From: Halogranum amylolyticum
GTDB taxonomy: Archaea > Halobacteriota > Halobacteria > Halobacteriales > Haloferacaceae
Assembly (NCBI RefSeq): GCF_900110465.1
Contig: NZ_FODV01000007.1
Span: forward strand, 84,518-148,517
Direction of reading: 5' to 3'
DNA length: 64,000 bases
This document shows positions 1 through 9,766 of this stretch, piece by piece; the first letter of the stretch is position 1; every line of letters begins with the position of its first letter. Made by a program: the position numbers and the translations under genes. Under the pieces are notes generated by a model. It was not told the DNA's origin. It was given only the letters and a program-made list of their open reading frames with translations, and searched no databases.

Positions 1-30
1 GACGAGATCGCGCGTGATGTCCACAGTCAT
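1..30 (-). CDS. 5' end of an unidentified gene running off the left edge
   Basis: Only ten codons (MTVDITRDLV) lie in the window, read leftwards from an ATG at 28-30. The call rests on an A/T-only stretch at 51-62 that can act as a TATA box about 25 bases upstream on this strand, the usual spacing for a leaderless haloarchaeal transcript. Function cannot be told. Confidence 0.45.
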   Translation of the reverse strand, partial: MTVDITRDLV

Positions 31-128
31 ACGCAGCCTTGCTCGTCGCCAATATTTAAAAGACGGTGTTTTTGGGAATTGTTGGCTCGAGAAGTCCTAA
101 GAGTTGTGCACCCGTAGTCACGAGTACG

Positions 129-542
129 ATGGCGACGAACCACGGACGAGGGATCGACGATAGAGCCCCGGACGACCCGGCGGACCTCCTCCCAGAAGAG
201 AGCGTACTGACTCTCGACGAGTACCTCGCAATGCACGCAGCCGTCGGTAACCGAACGCGCTACGAGATCCTCTACCGACTCATCCACGGCGGGGCCATGA
301 GTCCGAAGGAACTCGAAACTGCACTCGATATCGACGACAGCACTCTCCACTACCACCTCAACAAACTCGTCGACGTCGGTCTCGTCGAGAAACGACAACG
401 AACCGAGCGCGGGCAAGATGGACTGTACACGTACTACCGAGCGACCGTGTTCGGTGAGGTGACGCTCACCGAAGGCGTCGACGAACTGATTCGGGGCGAG
501 CAGGAGTTCGACGGACTGTACGACAGTTCGAGCGACGTTTGA
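129..542 (+). CDS. ArsR-like winged helix-turn-helix transcriptional regulator
   Basis: A 137-residue cytoplasmic protein. Residues about 35-110 form a winged HTH of the ArsR/MarR-like type common in haloarchaea: the NRTRYEILYRLI helix, then SPKELETALDIDDSTLHYHL as the recognition region, then a wing with VEKRQ and YYRAT. The N terminus is a short acidic, disordered stretch. I chose the ATG at 129 because upstream codons (from 66) give a non-haloarchaeal, Ser/Pro-rich lead. It stands alone, divergent from the gene leaving the left edge. The target is unknown, but a single-domain regulator of this kind usually controls itself and neighbours. Confidence 0.8.
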   Translation: MATNHGRGIDDRAPDDPADLLPEESVLTLDEYLAMHAAVGNRTRYEILYRLIHGGAMSPKELETALDIDDSTLHYHLNKLVDVGLVEKRQRTERGQDGLYTYYRATVFGEVTLTEGVDELIRGEQEFDGLYDSSSDV

Positions 543-798
543 GTAGTCTCTCAGAGAGGGACATTCGTTCTCTCGTACCGCTCCCAGAAGTGACCCCGAA
601 GCACTCGTTTGTGAACCGCCTCGCCGAGCGTTTCCTTCGTCCGGGTCCGTCGTTTCGGTGCCGTCGCTGGTCCGTCTCCTCGCCTTTGCGGTGAGATCCG
701 AATCTTCGTTCCAGTCGATGTCTTCGGGAGTCACAGCCAACCCCACCAGACGCGGAGAAAAGAGAGTATTCTTGAACCGAGGTCACCTTGGGACGACC

Positions 799-1722
799 AT
801 GACCGAACCGACCTACGTCGTTGGTCACCAGCAACCCGACACGGATACGATCTGCTCTGCGCTAGCGTACGCTCGGTTGAAACAGGAGCAAGGAACGGCT
901 GCAGTCGCCGCCCGCGCAGGCGACGTCAACCCGGAGACGGAGTTCGTCTTAGACCGGTGGGACGTCGACGCACCCGAACTGCTCGAGGATGCAGCAGGAG
1001 AGCAGTTGATCCTCGTCGATCACAACGAGTACAGCCAGACGGTGACCGGTGCCCGAGATGCGGAGGTCGTCGAGATCGTCGATCACCACCGCATCGGTGA
1101 CGTCGAAACCAGCAGCCCAATTCTGTTCCGAAACGAACCGGTCGGGTCGACGGCGACCATCCTCACGCAGTTGTTCGACGACGCCGACGAGACGATCACC
1201 ACGCAGACGGCGGGCCTCTTGCTCAGTGGGTTGCTCAGCGACACCGTCGTGCTTCGGTCCCCTACGACGACCGAGCGAGACCGGACCGTCGCCGCGCGAC
1301 TCGCCGAGATCGCCGACGTCGACTACGAATCGTACGGAAAGGAGCTCCTGATGCACAAGAGCAAGATCGGCGAGAAGAGCCCACGGGAGATGGTTCTCAG
1401 TGACTTCAAAGAGTTCCAGTTCGACTCCCGGAAGGTCGGGATCGGGCAGATCGAGACGGTCGAACCCTCGGTCGTGTTGGACCAACGAGACGCCGTCCTC
1501 GAAGCGATGGAAGAGATCGCCACGGAACGCGACTACGCGGTGTTTCTGTTGCTCGTGACCGACCTCCTCGAGGAGGACTCGACGGCGCTCGTCGCCGGTC
1601 CGGAGATCGCTACCGTCGAGGACGGGTTGGACACGATGTTCTCGGACCGAGAAGCGTTCCTGCCGGGAGTAATGTCTCGAAAGAAGCAGGTCGTCCCGCC
1701 GCTGGAAGACGCGTTCTACTGA
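799..1722 (+). CDS. ppaC: Manganese-dependent inorganic pyrophosphatase (family II, DHH)
   Basis: 307 residues. It hydrolyses pyrophosphate to phosphate in the cytoplasm, pulling biosynthetic reactions forward. The DHH-family metal motifs are in order: GHQQPDTDTICSALAYA near residue 10, VDHNE near 75, and DHHRI near 97. The C-terminal DHHA2 domain ends with the substrate-binding SRKKQVVPPLEDAF. Length matches family II enzymes (about 305-310). The ATG at 799 starts directly at MTEPTYVVGH; an in-frame extension to 658 lacks family character. It is a single-gene unit followed by a 237-base gap. Confidence 0.95.
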   Translation: MTEPTYVVGHQQPDTDTICSALAYARLKQEQGTAAVAARAGDVNPETEFVLDRWDVDAPELLEDAAGEQLILVDHNEYSQTVTGARDAEVVEIVDHHRIGDVETSSPILFRNEPVGSTATILTQLFDDADETITTQTAGLLLSGLLSDTVVLRSPTTTERDRTVAARLAEIADVDYESYGKELLMHKSKIGEKSPREMVLSDFKEFQFDSRKVGIGQIETVEPSVVLDQRDAVLEAMEEIATERDYAVFLLLVTDLLEEDSTALVAGPEIATVEDGLDTMFSDREAFLPGVMSRKKQVVPPLEDAFY

Positions 1723-1959
1723 TATCAGTGCGGGTCGATCGAATCGCACAGAGGACAAGAGCGTAGCGTTTCTGTAGTCGGGCGAGTCGTGGCAGTCGTG
1801 CCGACCGACCCCGTCGAGAGTTCGATCGGGCTCCCCGCCCACGGAGAGGGGTTAGGGAACGGGTGAGCGTCAGGGACGCTCTCGAGGCGCTCGTCCGCCG
1901 GAGTTCCTGTTCCACCGGGTCCCAAATACTAATACCTGAGTGCTATCTCTTGGCAAGTA

Positions 1960-4056
1960 ATGGGCGACCAAAACGGGACGGACGCCTCCTCCGATGGCAG
2001 TACGGACGCAGACGTTTTTGCACGAATCAGCGATGCTGTCTTCGCCCTCGACCGAGAGTGGAAGATCACGTTCCTCAACGAGCGGGCAGAACGGCTATTT
2101 CAGCGTGACGGCGACGACCTCCGTGGAGCGCTCGCTTGGGACGTGTTCCCAGGTGCAGTGTCGGTCTTACGCGAGAACTGCGACCGTGCGCTGGAGACTC
2201 AGAGGTCGGTGGAGTTCGACTTCCATCACCAACCGAGTGACGCCTGGTTAGCGGTGCACGTCTACCCCTCCGAGTCTGGCGTGACAGTACAGGTAAGAGA
2301 CGTTACCGACCGCGTTCAGCGGGAGAGCGTGCTCCGAGAGCGCGAGCACGCACTCCACCGTGCCTACAAAGTCATCGCGGACAACTCGTTGTCGCTCTCC
2401 GAGCAGATCGACTCGCTTCTGAGTATCGTGAGAGAGGAGGTCGGAACCGAGTACGCAACCCTCTCGCGGATCGACGGCGACGAGTACCACTTCGAGTTCG
2501 TCGATGCCCCGGCAGAGGCAGACCTCCGTGCTGGAGACACGGCCCCGTTAGCGGTGACGAACTGCGAGCGAGTCGTCGAGACGAACCAGACACTCGTCCT
2601 CAACGACGTCGAGGCCGACGCCCCCGAACTAGCCGATCGGGCAGGCAACGCCGAGTGGGGCATCTCGTGTTATCTGGGGTCCCCTGTCGTGGTCGAGGGG
2701 GAGTCCTACGGGACGTTCTGTTTCTACAGTCTGGACTCTCGGGACGAGTCGTTCACCGACTGGGAAGTGACGTTCGTCGAACTCTTCAGCAAGTGGGTGA
2801 GCACGAAGCTCGAACAACAGCGGTACGTCGACCAGTTGGCGATATCGAACGAGCTGTACGAAGTAACCCGTACGATCACCAGTAGCGTCATCGAACAGAC
2901 GAACCGCGAGGATATCGAGGCGGCGACGTGCACTCGTCTCGCAGAGGCGTCCGCTTACGCGTGTGCATGGTTCGGGACGATCGACCAGCGACATCACCAA
3001 GTGGTCCCCCGTGTAAAGACTGGCTTCGACGACCCGTTCGACGAGTCGGGAGCCACGTACGATACCACCGAAGACCAGAACTCGCCGATCGCAGAGGCGA
3101 TTCGGACGGAGTCGGTACAGATCGTCCGAAACCTCCGAGAGAGTCCCGAATACGGGGTCTGGCACGAACGAGCGACGGAAAACGGGTTCGACTCGTGGGC
3201 CGTCGTTCCGATCGGTCACGAGGGGGTCCTCTACGGAGTTCTGAACATCTACTCCCACCGCCCCGACGCGTTCACGAACCAGGAGCGGACGATGATCCGC
3301 AAGCTCGGAGAACTCGTCGGTCACGCTATCACGGCCGTCCAACGCAAGCGTACGCTGATGAGCGAAACTGTCGTCGAGATAGAGTTCGGAATCCAGAACG
3401 TCTTCGACTGGAAAGAGACGTCGGACGTCGAATCGCGTCCGATCACGTTCGAGCGAACGATTCCAGTCGGCGACGAGAAGTACCTCGTCTATGGGGGAGC
3501 GGACGAACGCGGGATCGCAAAACTGCGGACGGCTGTCGAGGATATCGCGACCTGGGATTCACTGACAGTGATCAGCGAACGTGGCAGCGAAAAACGGTTC
3601 GAACTACAACTGACGAAGCCGCCGGTCATCTCGGCCGTCGCTGCGCGCGGCGGTCGGGTCAAATCCGCTCGGATCGAAGACGGTGACTACCGACTGATCG
3701 TTCAGCTACCCGACGGCGCGGACGTACGGGCACTGGTGGACGTCGTTCGAGAGTCGTATCCGGACACGAAGGTACTCGCTCAGCGACAGACGTCGAGCGA
3801 ACAGAGCTCGGAAGACCGTCTCTACCCGAACGTCCTCGACGAACTCACCGAGCGCCAGCGGGCGGCGGTCGAATCGGCAGTTTACTCGGGGTACTTCGAC
3901 TGGCCGCGGAACACTACCGGGGAGGAGATCGCAGCGTCGTGGAACGTTTCGGCGTCGACGTTCCACCAGCATCTCCGTGCTGGCGAACAGAAGATTCTGA
4001 CCGCCCTATTTCCCCCCAACGAGGAATCCGAGAGCACATCGGACGCCGAGCGATGA
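1960..4056 (+). CDS. PAS-GAF-GAF sensor with Bat-type HTH_10 DNA-binding domain
   Basis: 698 residues, soluble. Order of domains: a PAS fold at about 20-115 (VFALDREWKITFLNERAERLF), a GAF domain at about 135-290, a second GAF at about 300-465, a bacterio-opsin-activator-type sensor region at about 465-630, and an HTH_10 at about 640-690 (LTERQRAAVESAVYSGYFDWPR, then TGEEIAASWNVSASTFHQHL). This is the one-component architecture of haloarchaeal Bat-like regulators: light, redox or small-molecule sensing coupled directly to DNA binding. No histidine kinase core is present. The start ATG follows a short A/T-rich promoter (AAATACTAATAC near 1922). The signal and targets cannot be deduced. Confidence 0.85.
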   Translation: MGDQNGTDASSDGSTDADVFARISDAVFALDREWKITFLNERAERLFQRDGDDLRGALAWDVFPGAVSVLRENCDRALETQRSVEFDFHHQPSDAWLAVHVYPSESGVTVQVRDVTDRVQRESVLREREHALHRAYKVIADNSLSLSEQIDSLLSIVREEVGTEYATLSRIDGDEYHFEFVDAPAEADLRAGDTAPLAVTNCERVVETNQTLVLNDVEADAPELADRAGNAEWGISCYLGSPVVVEGESYGTFCFYSLDSRDESFTDWEVTFVELFSKWVSTKLEQQRYVDQLAISNELYEVTRTITSSVIEQTNREDIEAATCTRLAEASAYACAWFGTIDQRHHQVVPRVKTGFDDPFDESGATYDTTEDQNSPIAEAIRTESVQIVRNLRESPEYGVWHERATENGFDSWAVVPIGHEGVLYGVLNIYSHRPDAFTNQERTMIRKLGELVGHAITAVQRKRTLMSETVVEIEFGIQNVFDWKETSDVESRPITFERTIPVGDEKYLVYGGADERGIAKLRTAVEDIATWDSLTVISERGSEKRFELQLTKPPVISAVAARGGRVKSARIEDGDYRLIVQLPDGADVRALVDVVRESYPDTKVLAQRQTSSEQSSEDRLYPNVLDELTERQRAAVESAVYSGYFDWPRNTTGEEIAASWNVSASTFHQHLRAGEQKILTALFPPNEESESTSDAER

Positions 4057-4207
4057 CTCTCCGACGAGACAGGTCGTCTCCGGTGCTGCTGGGCGACGAG
4101 AGGGGCGACGACTGCTACACCGTACCCGAAACCGAGACAGTTACCGTCCAACTCTCCGGGAGTTGCCGACCAGTCCGTAACCGCCCATAGTACGCGTGGC
4201 CCCGTTG

Positions 4208-5134
4208 TTACGTCGTGGACGAGTTTGCTGCCTCACCTGCGACGATCGCCGTCGCATGCGACAGCGCCTGTTGGGCTTGGTCCTTCGTAGCGGCCTTGTA
4301 GCCGTACACTGCTCGGTCGTGGACGTCGGTGAGCTGCTCGAGACGGCGAGTCGTCGCCTCGTCGATAGCTGGTTTCGACGCACACCGGTCGTAGAACAGC
4401 TGCGGCGACTCCGCCGAATCGACATCGTAGCGTGTCTGCAACACCTCACACGTGATAGTATAGGCGTCGTCGACGGCTGTCTCGTAGGCTCCGTCGGCGA
4501 GTGCAGTCCGGGCGTCGTCCAGCGGCTGTTCGTCAGAGCGAGCTGGCGTGGGGTCGTCGACCTGCGACGCCGTCGCCCCGACTGCATCGGTCTCGTCGGA
4601 GACTGGTTCGTTATCGGCGGTAGAGCCGGTTGCGTCGGTCTGTGTTGGCTCGCCGATGGTGTCGACGTCATCGGGACCCCGTACTGACTCGTCGTCACTG
4701 TCGTCCGTCTCGGACCACGAGAACACGTTTCCGGACGTCCGTTCGAAACCGGCGGTCTCACCGCGGGTCTCGGTGTCGGTCCGGGACGTCGGTGAGTGCT
4801 CGGTGTCTCTCGATGACGCGGCTGTACGCTCTCCGGCGGTGTGAACGGCTCCGTCGGCGGCGTCGGCGTCGGCCTCGTCGTCCGCACCGCTACCACCACC
4901 GAACATCCAGATACCCCACACTGCAAAGAGAACCAGTGAGAAGAGGATCAACCCCGCGCCGATCAGGAGACGCTCCTGCCCGTCGGGGACGGTCTGGAGT
5001 GGGAGGTCGCCGGACTGGAGTATTCGGTGGTTCGCCGAAGCGACAGTTTCGGTCGGTGTCAGAAGCCGCTTCGACAGCATTGGTACGGGGGCGAAGAGGA
5101 GGTCGGTGAAGAGCGTGGGGAGACGAACGTACAT
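4208..5134 (-). CDS. Single-span membrane protein with a DUF4129/HEPN-like C-terminal domain
   Basis: 308 residues. After a short N-terminal stretch there is one membrane span (about 55-78, LLIGAGLILFSLVLFAVWGI), then about 120 residues of Asp/Glu/Ser/Thr-rich linker, and a helical C-terminal domain (about 210-300) ending with LEQLTDVHDRAVYGYKAATK. That YG-containing helix resembles DUF4129 domains and HEPN-like bundles, but this is recognition by eye. The ATG at 5134 was chosen because a TATA-like box (5160-5170) sits 26-36 bases upstream; longer in-frame starts lie inside or beyond it. It is divergent from the chaperonin gene. Function unknown. Confidence 0.75.
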   Translation of the reverse strand: MYVRLPTLFTDLLFAPVPMLSKRLLTPTETVASANHRILQSGDLPLQTVPDGQERLLIGAGLILFSLVLFAVWGIWMFGGGSGADDEADADAADGAVHTAGERTAASSRDTEHSPTSRTDTETRGETAGFERTSGNVFSWSETDDSDDESVRGPDDVDTIGEPTQTDATGSTADNEPVSDETDAVGATASQVDDPTPARSDEQPLDDARTALADGAYETAVDDAYTITCEVLQTRYDVDSAESPQLFYDRCASKPAIDEATTRRLEQLTDVHDRAVYGYKAATKDQAQQALSHATAIVAGEAANSSTT

Positions 5135-5159
5135 ACAGTCCGTGTGACGGTCGAGGTGC

Positions 5160-5170
5160 TTTATTATAAC
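5160..5170 (-). promoter_or_regulatory. TATA box of the gene starting at 5134
   Basis: The minus strand reads TTATAATAAAG, 26-36 bases before the ATG at 5134, which implies a leaderless or very short-leader transcript. Confidence 0.6.
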
Positions 5171-5506
5171 GCGCGTAAACGACAATCGCGTCGCTGTGAA
5201 CGCGAAAGTCGAGGCGAATCTTGGAGCGTCCGGACGCAGATGGAGACGCTCTCGACACCTTCTGTGAGAGGGGCCGATCCGCGACTCGGGTTGGGAACCC
5301 ACGCATGAACTCGCTGTTACTGAAACCCTCTCTCCCGAATTCGTCCCGGACGTCGACAGCGAGTTCGGCACACTCGTCGAGCTCTAGTGAGCGAGATGTC
5401 GACACCGATAACGAGGGGCTCGAGTCGACGTCTCAGCCTCGTCTCTGCCAGACCTGTCATCTGGCACAATAGTTTATGCACTCCGAGAACACTGGTTCGT
5501 GTTGTC

Positions 5507-7177
5507 ATGACAAAGCGTCGCAAACCCCAGTCGGAGCTGTGGGTTACCCACGAAGTCGACCGGACCGAAGGTGCGACGGCGCGAGCAGCGAACGTCGCGG
5601 CAGCGAAATCACTCGCAGAGACAGTTCGAACGACGCTCGGGCCGGAGGGGATGGACAAGATGATCGTCGGGAGTGACGGGACCGTCGTCGTCACGAACGA
5701 CGGCACAAGCATCCTCGCTCGAATGGATGTCGCCGATCCAACGGCCAAGCTGCTCGTCGAGATCGCACAGAGCCAGGACCAGTCTGTCGGCGATGGGTCG
5801 ACGACAGCGGTCACGCTCGCGGGTGCATTACTCGAAGCGGCCGAAGACCTCCTTGAGATGGGCGTTCACCCGACGACGATCGTGAACGGATACCGGAGGG
5901 CTGGTGAGGTGGCTGTCGATCGTCTCCGGGCCGAGACGATCGACGTCGATCCGACAGACGAAGACGAGTTACGACAGATCGGTGCGACTGCGGTGACAGG
6001 GAAGTGGGACGACGAGTCGGCTCAGTATCTCTCCCGATTAGCCGTTCGGGGGATCACCGAAGTCGCCGAGGGCGAATCAGTCGACGTCCGAAATCTCACC
6101 CTCCGAGCAGTGCCGGGCGGGTCGCTTCGTGAGTCGACAGTTCTCGACGGAGTCAGTATCGATATCGGGAGTTCCTCTACCTCGCTCGAATCGTTTTCAC
6201 CTCGTCTCCAGGACACGTACGAACCGGCAACCGTCGCACTTCTCGACGCCGAACTCACGATCGAGAAAGCGGACGCCGTGTCTAACGCGACGATCAGTAA
6301 CCCATCCCAACTTCGTGAGTTACAGTCGTACGAGGAGTCGATCCGCGTCGAAGCGGTCCAGAAGCTCGTCGATCTCGGCGTCGACGTCGTGTTCTGTCAG
6401 AAGAGTATCGACGACGAGATTCGGTCCCGGCTCGCCAGAGTGGGGGTCTTAGCTATCGAGCGAACGCGACAAGACGAGATGTACAAAGTAGCCCGAGTGA
6501 CCGATGCAACGCTCGAGCGCTCAGTCGATGACGTGTCATCGGCCGCCCTGGGTCGGGCACCGCACCTCGAACGACGTACTGTCGGTCCGACCGAACTTCT
6601 GGTCGTCTCGACGGCAGTTCCGGGGGCACATCTGTCTCTGCTTCTCCGGGGTGGCACCGAACACGTCGCGGAGGAGACGAAGCGAGTGCTCGAAGACTGT
6701 CTCTCTGTCGTGCAGCTCGCGCTCCAAGGACAGACCGTAGTGCCTGGTGGCGGTGCAGTCGAGTTCTCGCTCGCATGTCATCTCCGTTCGTATGCCGCTC
6801 AGACCGATGGTCGAGAGCAGCTCGCTATCGACTCGTTCGCCGATGCACTGGAGACGATTCCTGCGACACTCGCAGCTAGCAGTGGACTCGATCCGCTCGA
6901 CACACTCGTCGACCTCCGTGCACGCCATCACCGCGGTGAGACGACGGTCGGAGTCGACGTCATCGATAGATCGCTAGCAGATATGCAGGCGAAGGCCGTC
7001 TTCGAACCGCTGGCGGTGAAACGCTACGCGCTCAGCAACGCTCTCGAAGGAGCGACGACGATTCTCCGTATCGACGACGTCATCGCCGTCGAACAGACTG
7101 GCGACGATCACCGTCACGACCACGAACGTAGCGGCTCCCAACACACCGGGGGATACCCTTGGGCGATCGGTCACTAA
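5507..7177 (+). CDS. Divergent thermosome-type (group II) chaperonin subunit
   Basis: 556 residues. Group II chaperonins are ATP-driven double-ring folding machines in the cytoplasm. Hallmarks seen: VRTTLGPEGMDKMIVGSDG and VTNDGTSIL near the N terminus, the ATP-binding GDGSTTAVTLAGALLEAAE, and GGGAVEFSLACHLRSYA with SSGLDPLDTLVDLRARH near the C terminus. The C terminus ends in a His-rich HRHDHERSGSQ stretch rather than the Gly-Gly-Met repeats typical of main thermosome subunits, so it is probably an accessory CCT subunit rather than the main one. I chose the ATG at 5507 because a TATA-like AGTTTATG lies about 30 bases upstream and the chaperonin sequence begins at KRRKPQSELWV; an in-frame extension to 5387 is unlikely. 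Confidence 0.9.
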   Translation: MTKRRKPQSELWVTHEVDRTEGATARAANVAAAKSLAETVRTTLGPEGMDKMIVGSDGTVVVTNDGTSILARMDVADPTAKLLVEIAQSQDQSVGDGSTTAVTLAGALLEAAEDLLEMGVHPTTIVNGYRRAGEVAVDRLRAETIDVDPTDEDELRQIGATAVTGKWDDESAQYLSRLAVRGITEVAEGESVDVRNLTLRAVPGGSLRESTVLDGVSIDIGSSSTSLESFSPRLQDTYEPATVALLDAELTIEKADAVSNATISNPSQLRELQSYEESIRVEAVQKLVDLGVDVVFCQKSIDDEIRSRLARVGVLAIERTRQDEMYKVARVTDATLERSVDDVSSAALGRAPHLERRTVGPTELLVVSTAVPGAHLSLLLRGGTEHVAEETKRVLEDCLSVVQLALQGQTVVPGGGAVEFSLACHLRSYAAQTDGREQLAIDSFADALETIPATLAASSGLDPLDTLVDLRARHHRGETTVGVDVIDRSLADMQAKAVFEPLAVKRYALSNALEGATTILRIDDVIAVEQTGDDHRHDHERSGSQHTGGYPWAIGH

Positions 7178-7462
7178 GAACCCGACGTGTCTTCGTCTCC
7201 CTGGGTCACGCTTCGAAGTTTGGTTTCGAACTCCCTCACACACGACGCCGATCGAACCAATCAGAGACGGACAACGATCGTCGTGCGGTTCTCGTATCGT
7301 CGATCCGGTCGCCGAAGCGAGAGGAGTGTCCCCCGACGACGCCACGTGTGGGCCCGTGAGGAGAACTGAGAACAGGTGAGCACGACGTTTCCACAAACGG
7401 TCAAAATATTGCAATAATCATCCAATCATTAATCATCGATCATGTAAAACTACTATCCGGAG

Positions 7463-8734
7463 ATGCCCGAAGTCAAATTCGAAGTTGACGTCGACAGTCC
7501 GCCAGACGACCAACCCGGAGCAAATCCGTTCAACCGATGGCATCCGGATATCCCCGCTGCCGTCGAGACCGAACCCGGTGAGACAGTTCGCTTAGAGGCG
7601 CTCGATTGGACCGGAGGTCAGATCGGTGACAACGACAATCCCAACGAGGTCCGTGACGTTGACCTCTCTCAGGTCCACTATCTCGCAGGACCAGTGCACG
7701 TCGAAGGTGCCGAGCCCGGCGATCTGTTGAAAGTGGAGTTCCACGACATGGGACCGCTCAACGACCGCTCGGAGTTCGGTTTCACCGGAACGTTCTCACA
7801 ACAGAACGGTGGCGGGTTCCTGACCGACCATTTCCCCCACGCAGCGAAATCCATCTGGGATATCGACGGGTACACAGTCTCGTCACGTCACGTTCCCGAC
7901 GTTCGCTACGAAGGGAAGATCCACCCCGGACTCGCTGGGTGTGCACCCAGTCAAGAACTGCTTCGAGAATGGAACGAACGAGAGCAGGAGCTGATCGATA
8001 AGTTCGAGGAGGACCCCGAGTCGATCCCGAACCATCCCACCGGCGAGTCCGAGCCACCCGTCGCAAACCCACCGACGACAGAGGGCGCTCTCATGGGAGA
8101 GATGGACCCCGACGCCGCCGAAGAAGCCGCACGGGACGCGGCGCGAACCGTCCCGCCACGAGAACACGGGGGGAACCACGACATAAAGGACCTCTCGATC
8201 GGCTCTACCGTTTACTTCCCCGTCTACGTCGATGGCGCGAAGTTCGCCGTCGGTGACTTCCACGCGTCGCAGGGCGACGGTGAGATCACGTTCTGCGGGG
8301 CGATCGAGATGGCGGGCTACGTCGACGTCGAGTTCGACCTCGTCAAAGACGGGATGGAGAAACACGGCGTCGACCATCCGATCTTCGAACCGGGCCACCG
8401 GGGGCCTCACTTCGAGGATTACATCACGTTCTGTGGATACTCAGTCACAGAGGACGGCGAACAACGTTACATCGATTCGCATACGGCCTACCGACGTGCG
8501 TGTCTACAGGCGATCGACTACCTCAAAAAGTTCGGTTACACCGGACAGCAGGCGCTGCACATCCTCGGAACAGTCCCTGCCGAAGGCCGCCAGAGCGGCG
8601 TCGTCGACATCCCCAACGCGTGTTCGACCCTCGCAGTTCCGAAAGGCGTCTTCGAGTTCGACATCTCGCCCGAAAAACTCGAGAATCGGGCCGACCGGGG
8701 TGACCTCGTCGTCACCGACGACCCCCTCGGGTGA
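7463..8734 (+). CDS. Acetamidase/formamidase family enzyme
   Basis: 423 residues, cytoplasmic. Members of the FmdA/AmdA family hydrolyse formamide or short amides to ammonia and the acid. Seen: the N-terminal beta-rich region with GETVRLEALDWTGGQI, HYLAGPVHVEGAEPGDLLKVE, the PGLAGCAPS segment, GAIEMAGYVDVEFDL, and a closing region with DIPNACSTLAVP. Length fits formamidases (about 400-420). It is monocistronic; upstream (7400-7460) is an A/T-rich promoter region and a GGAG just before the ATG. Substrate choice between formamide and acetamide is not visible. A role in nitrogen scavenging is inferred from the family. Confidence 0.88.
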   Translation: MPEVKFEVDVDSPPDDQPGANPFNRWHPDIPAAVETEPGETVRLEALDWTGGQIGDNDNPNEVRDVDLSQVHYLAGPVHVEGAEPGDLLKVEFHDMGPLNDRSEFGFTGTFSQQNGGGFLTDHFPHAAKSIWDIDGYTVSSRHVPDVRYEGKIHPGLAGCAPSQELLREWNEREQELIDKFEEDPESIPNHPTGESEPPVANPPTTEGALMGEMDPDAAEEAARDAARTVPPREHGGNHDIKDLSIGSTVYFPVYVDGAKFAVGDFHASQGDGEITFCGAIEMAGYVDVEFDLVKDGMEKHGVDHPIFEPGHRGPHFEDYITFCGYSVTEDGEQRYIDSHTAYRRACLQAIDYLKKFGYTGQQALHILGTVPAEGRQSGVVDIPNACSTLAVPKGVFEFDISPEKLENRADRGDLVVTDDPLG

Positions 8735-8867
8735 AGCCAGCGGAGTTGTCGGAACTCCACACCGTCGCACTCCGTTTTTCGTACATCTCGAACTGCGAAC
8801 TGTCTGGCCGTGAGGATCCCAGATCGTCGCACGAGCCGTCCGAACGGTGTGAGTGCCGCTGGTGACG

Positions 8868-9119
8868 TTACGACTCGTCGTCGGACTGCGGCCAGTCGAG
8901 AAGCGCCGATTCCGTGTTCGTACAGCCGGAGACACCACAGATTCCGGCGTCGTCTCCCGCCCGTTCGACACCGTCGGCGACGCGGTTGATCTGCCAGTCG
9001 ACTCCGTGACCTGTCTCCGACTCGTGATCGGCGAGAGCGACACGTGCACGACCCAAGTTCGCGAAGGAGTCGCGGAACGTACAGTCACGACACTCGATCA
9101 AGACGTTTCCCTCGTCCAT
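8868..9119 (-). CDS. Small haloarchaeal CxxC protein
   Basis: 83 residues. Begins MDEGNVLIECRDCTF and has a later CGVSGC pair, so it may bind one zinc ion. The HESETGHGVDW segment is typical of a family of small haloarchaeal proteins whose role is unknown. I preferred the ATG at 9119 over an in-frame one at 9182 because the conserved-looking part starts there. It is convergent with the formamidase gene. Confidence 0.65.
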   Translation of the reverse strand: MDEGNVLIECRDCTFRDSFANLGRARVALADHESETGHGVDWQINRVADGVERAGDDAGICGVSGCTNTESALLDWPQSDDES

Positions 9120-9766
9120 ACGAACGGTTGGGCCCAAAGCGACGAAAGCGCTCCGGTCGGCCGTCCAGCCGTCCGGGGTCACTCAGAGATCTCCGTCACG
9201 ACGTTCGCGGCGTGCGGCTGTCATTCACCGAGCACTCGGTGTGGTTCCGGGGGGTTAGTATTTCAGATAGAAGCAAGACTGTACAAGCTGCGAATCCGCC
9301 GTCTATCCCCACTCCGGAGACAGCTTACTCTCGATACGATCTGTCTCAGCGAAGAGAACCTACACGACATACGGGCCTACACAGCTTTTATGGAAATCAC
9401 GACGCGGAGACTCATGTCGGTCGAACGATATATTCAGGAGGGAATTTGGTGCCCCAATATTGCACATTATCTACAATACTAAAACACGAACTCTTCTCTG
9501 AGCTCGTCGGCCGCGTGCCAGTTCGACGGGCTCCGATAGATACGCGACGCTGTCGACCGACCGGCAGACCCGCCGAACGGTGGTCCGAGACGAGCACTCG
9601 ACGCCGCGGAGACGTCGAATCGGTGCTGTCTATCGTTCGACGCTCGAACGGAGTTCGCCACGCTCGGACTCGGAGCCTTCGCTTCGGACCGTTGCGTGTA
9701 GTGTTGTTCAATGAAATCGAATACCTGCGTACGAACAAACATGATAGATTTCGCCGTTGTAGAGAT
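9120..9766. other. Gene-free stretch before the exchanger gene
   Basis: About 650 bases. The plus frame leading into the exchanger gene happens to be open here, but it translates to an Arg/Ser-rich sequence without haloarchaeal acidity, so I do not treat it as coding. An A/T-rich patch at 9455-9490 may be a promoter. Confidence 0.5.

Noticed and set aside
9044..9766. In-frame N-terminal extension of the exchanger at 9767
   Set aside because: Translates to Arg/Ser-rich sequence without acidic bias; the signal-like segment directly after the ATG at 9767 marks the true start.
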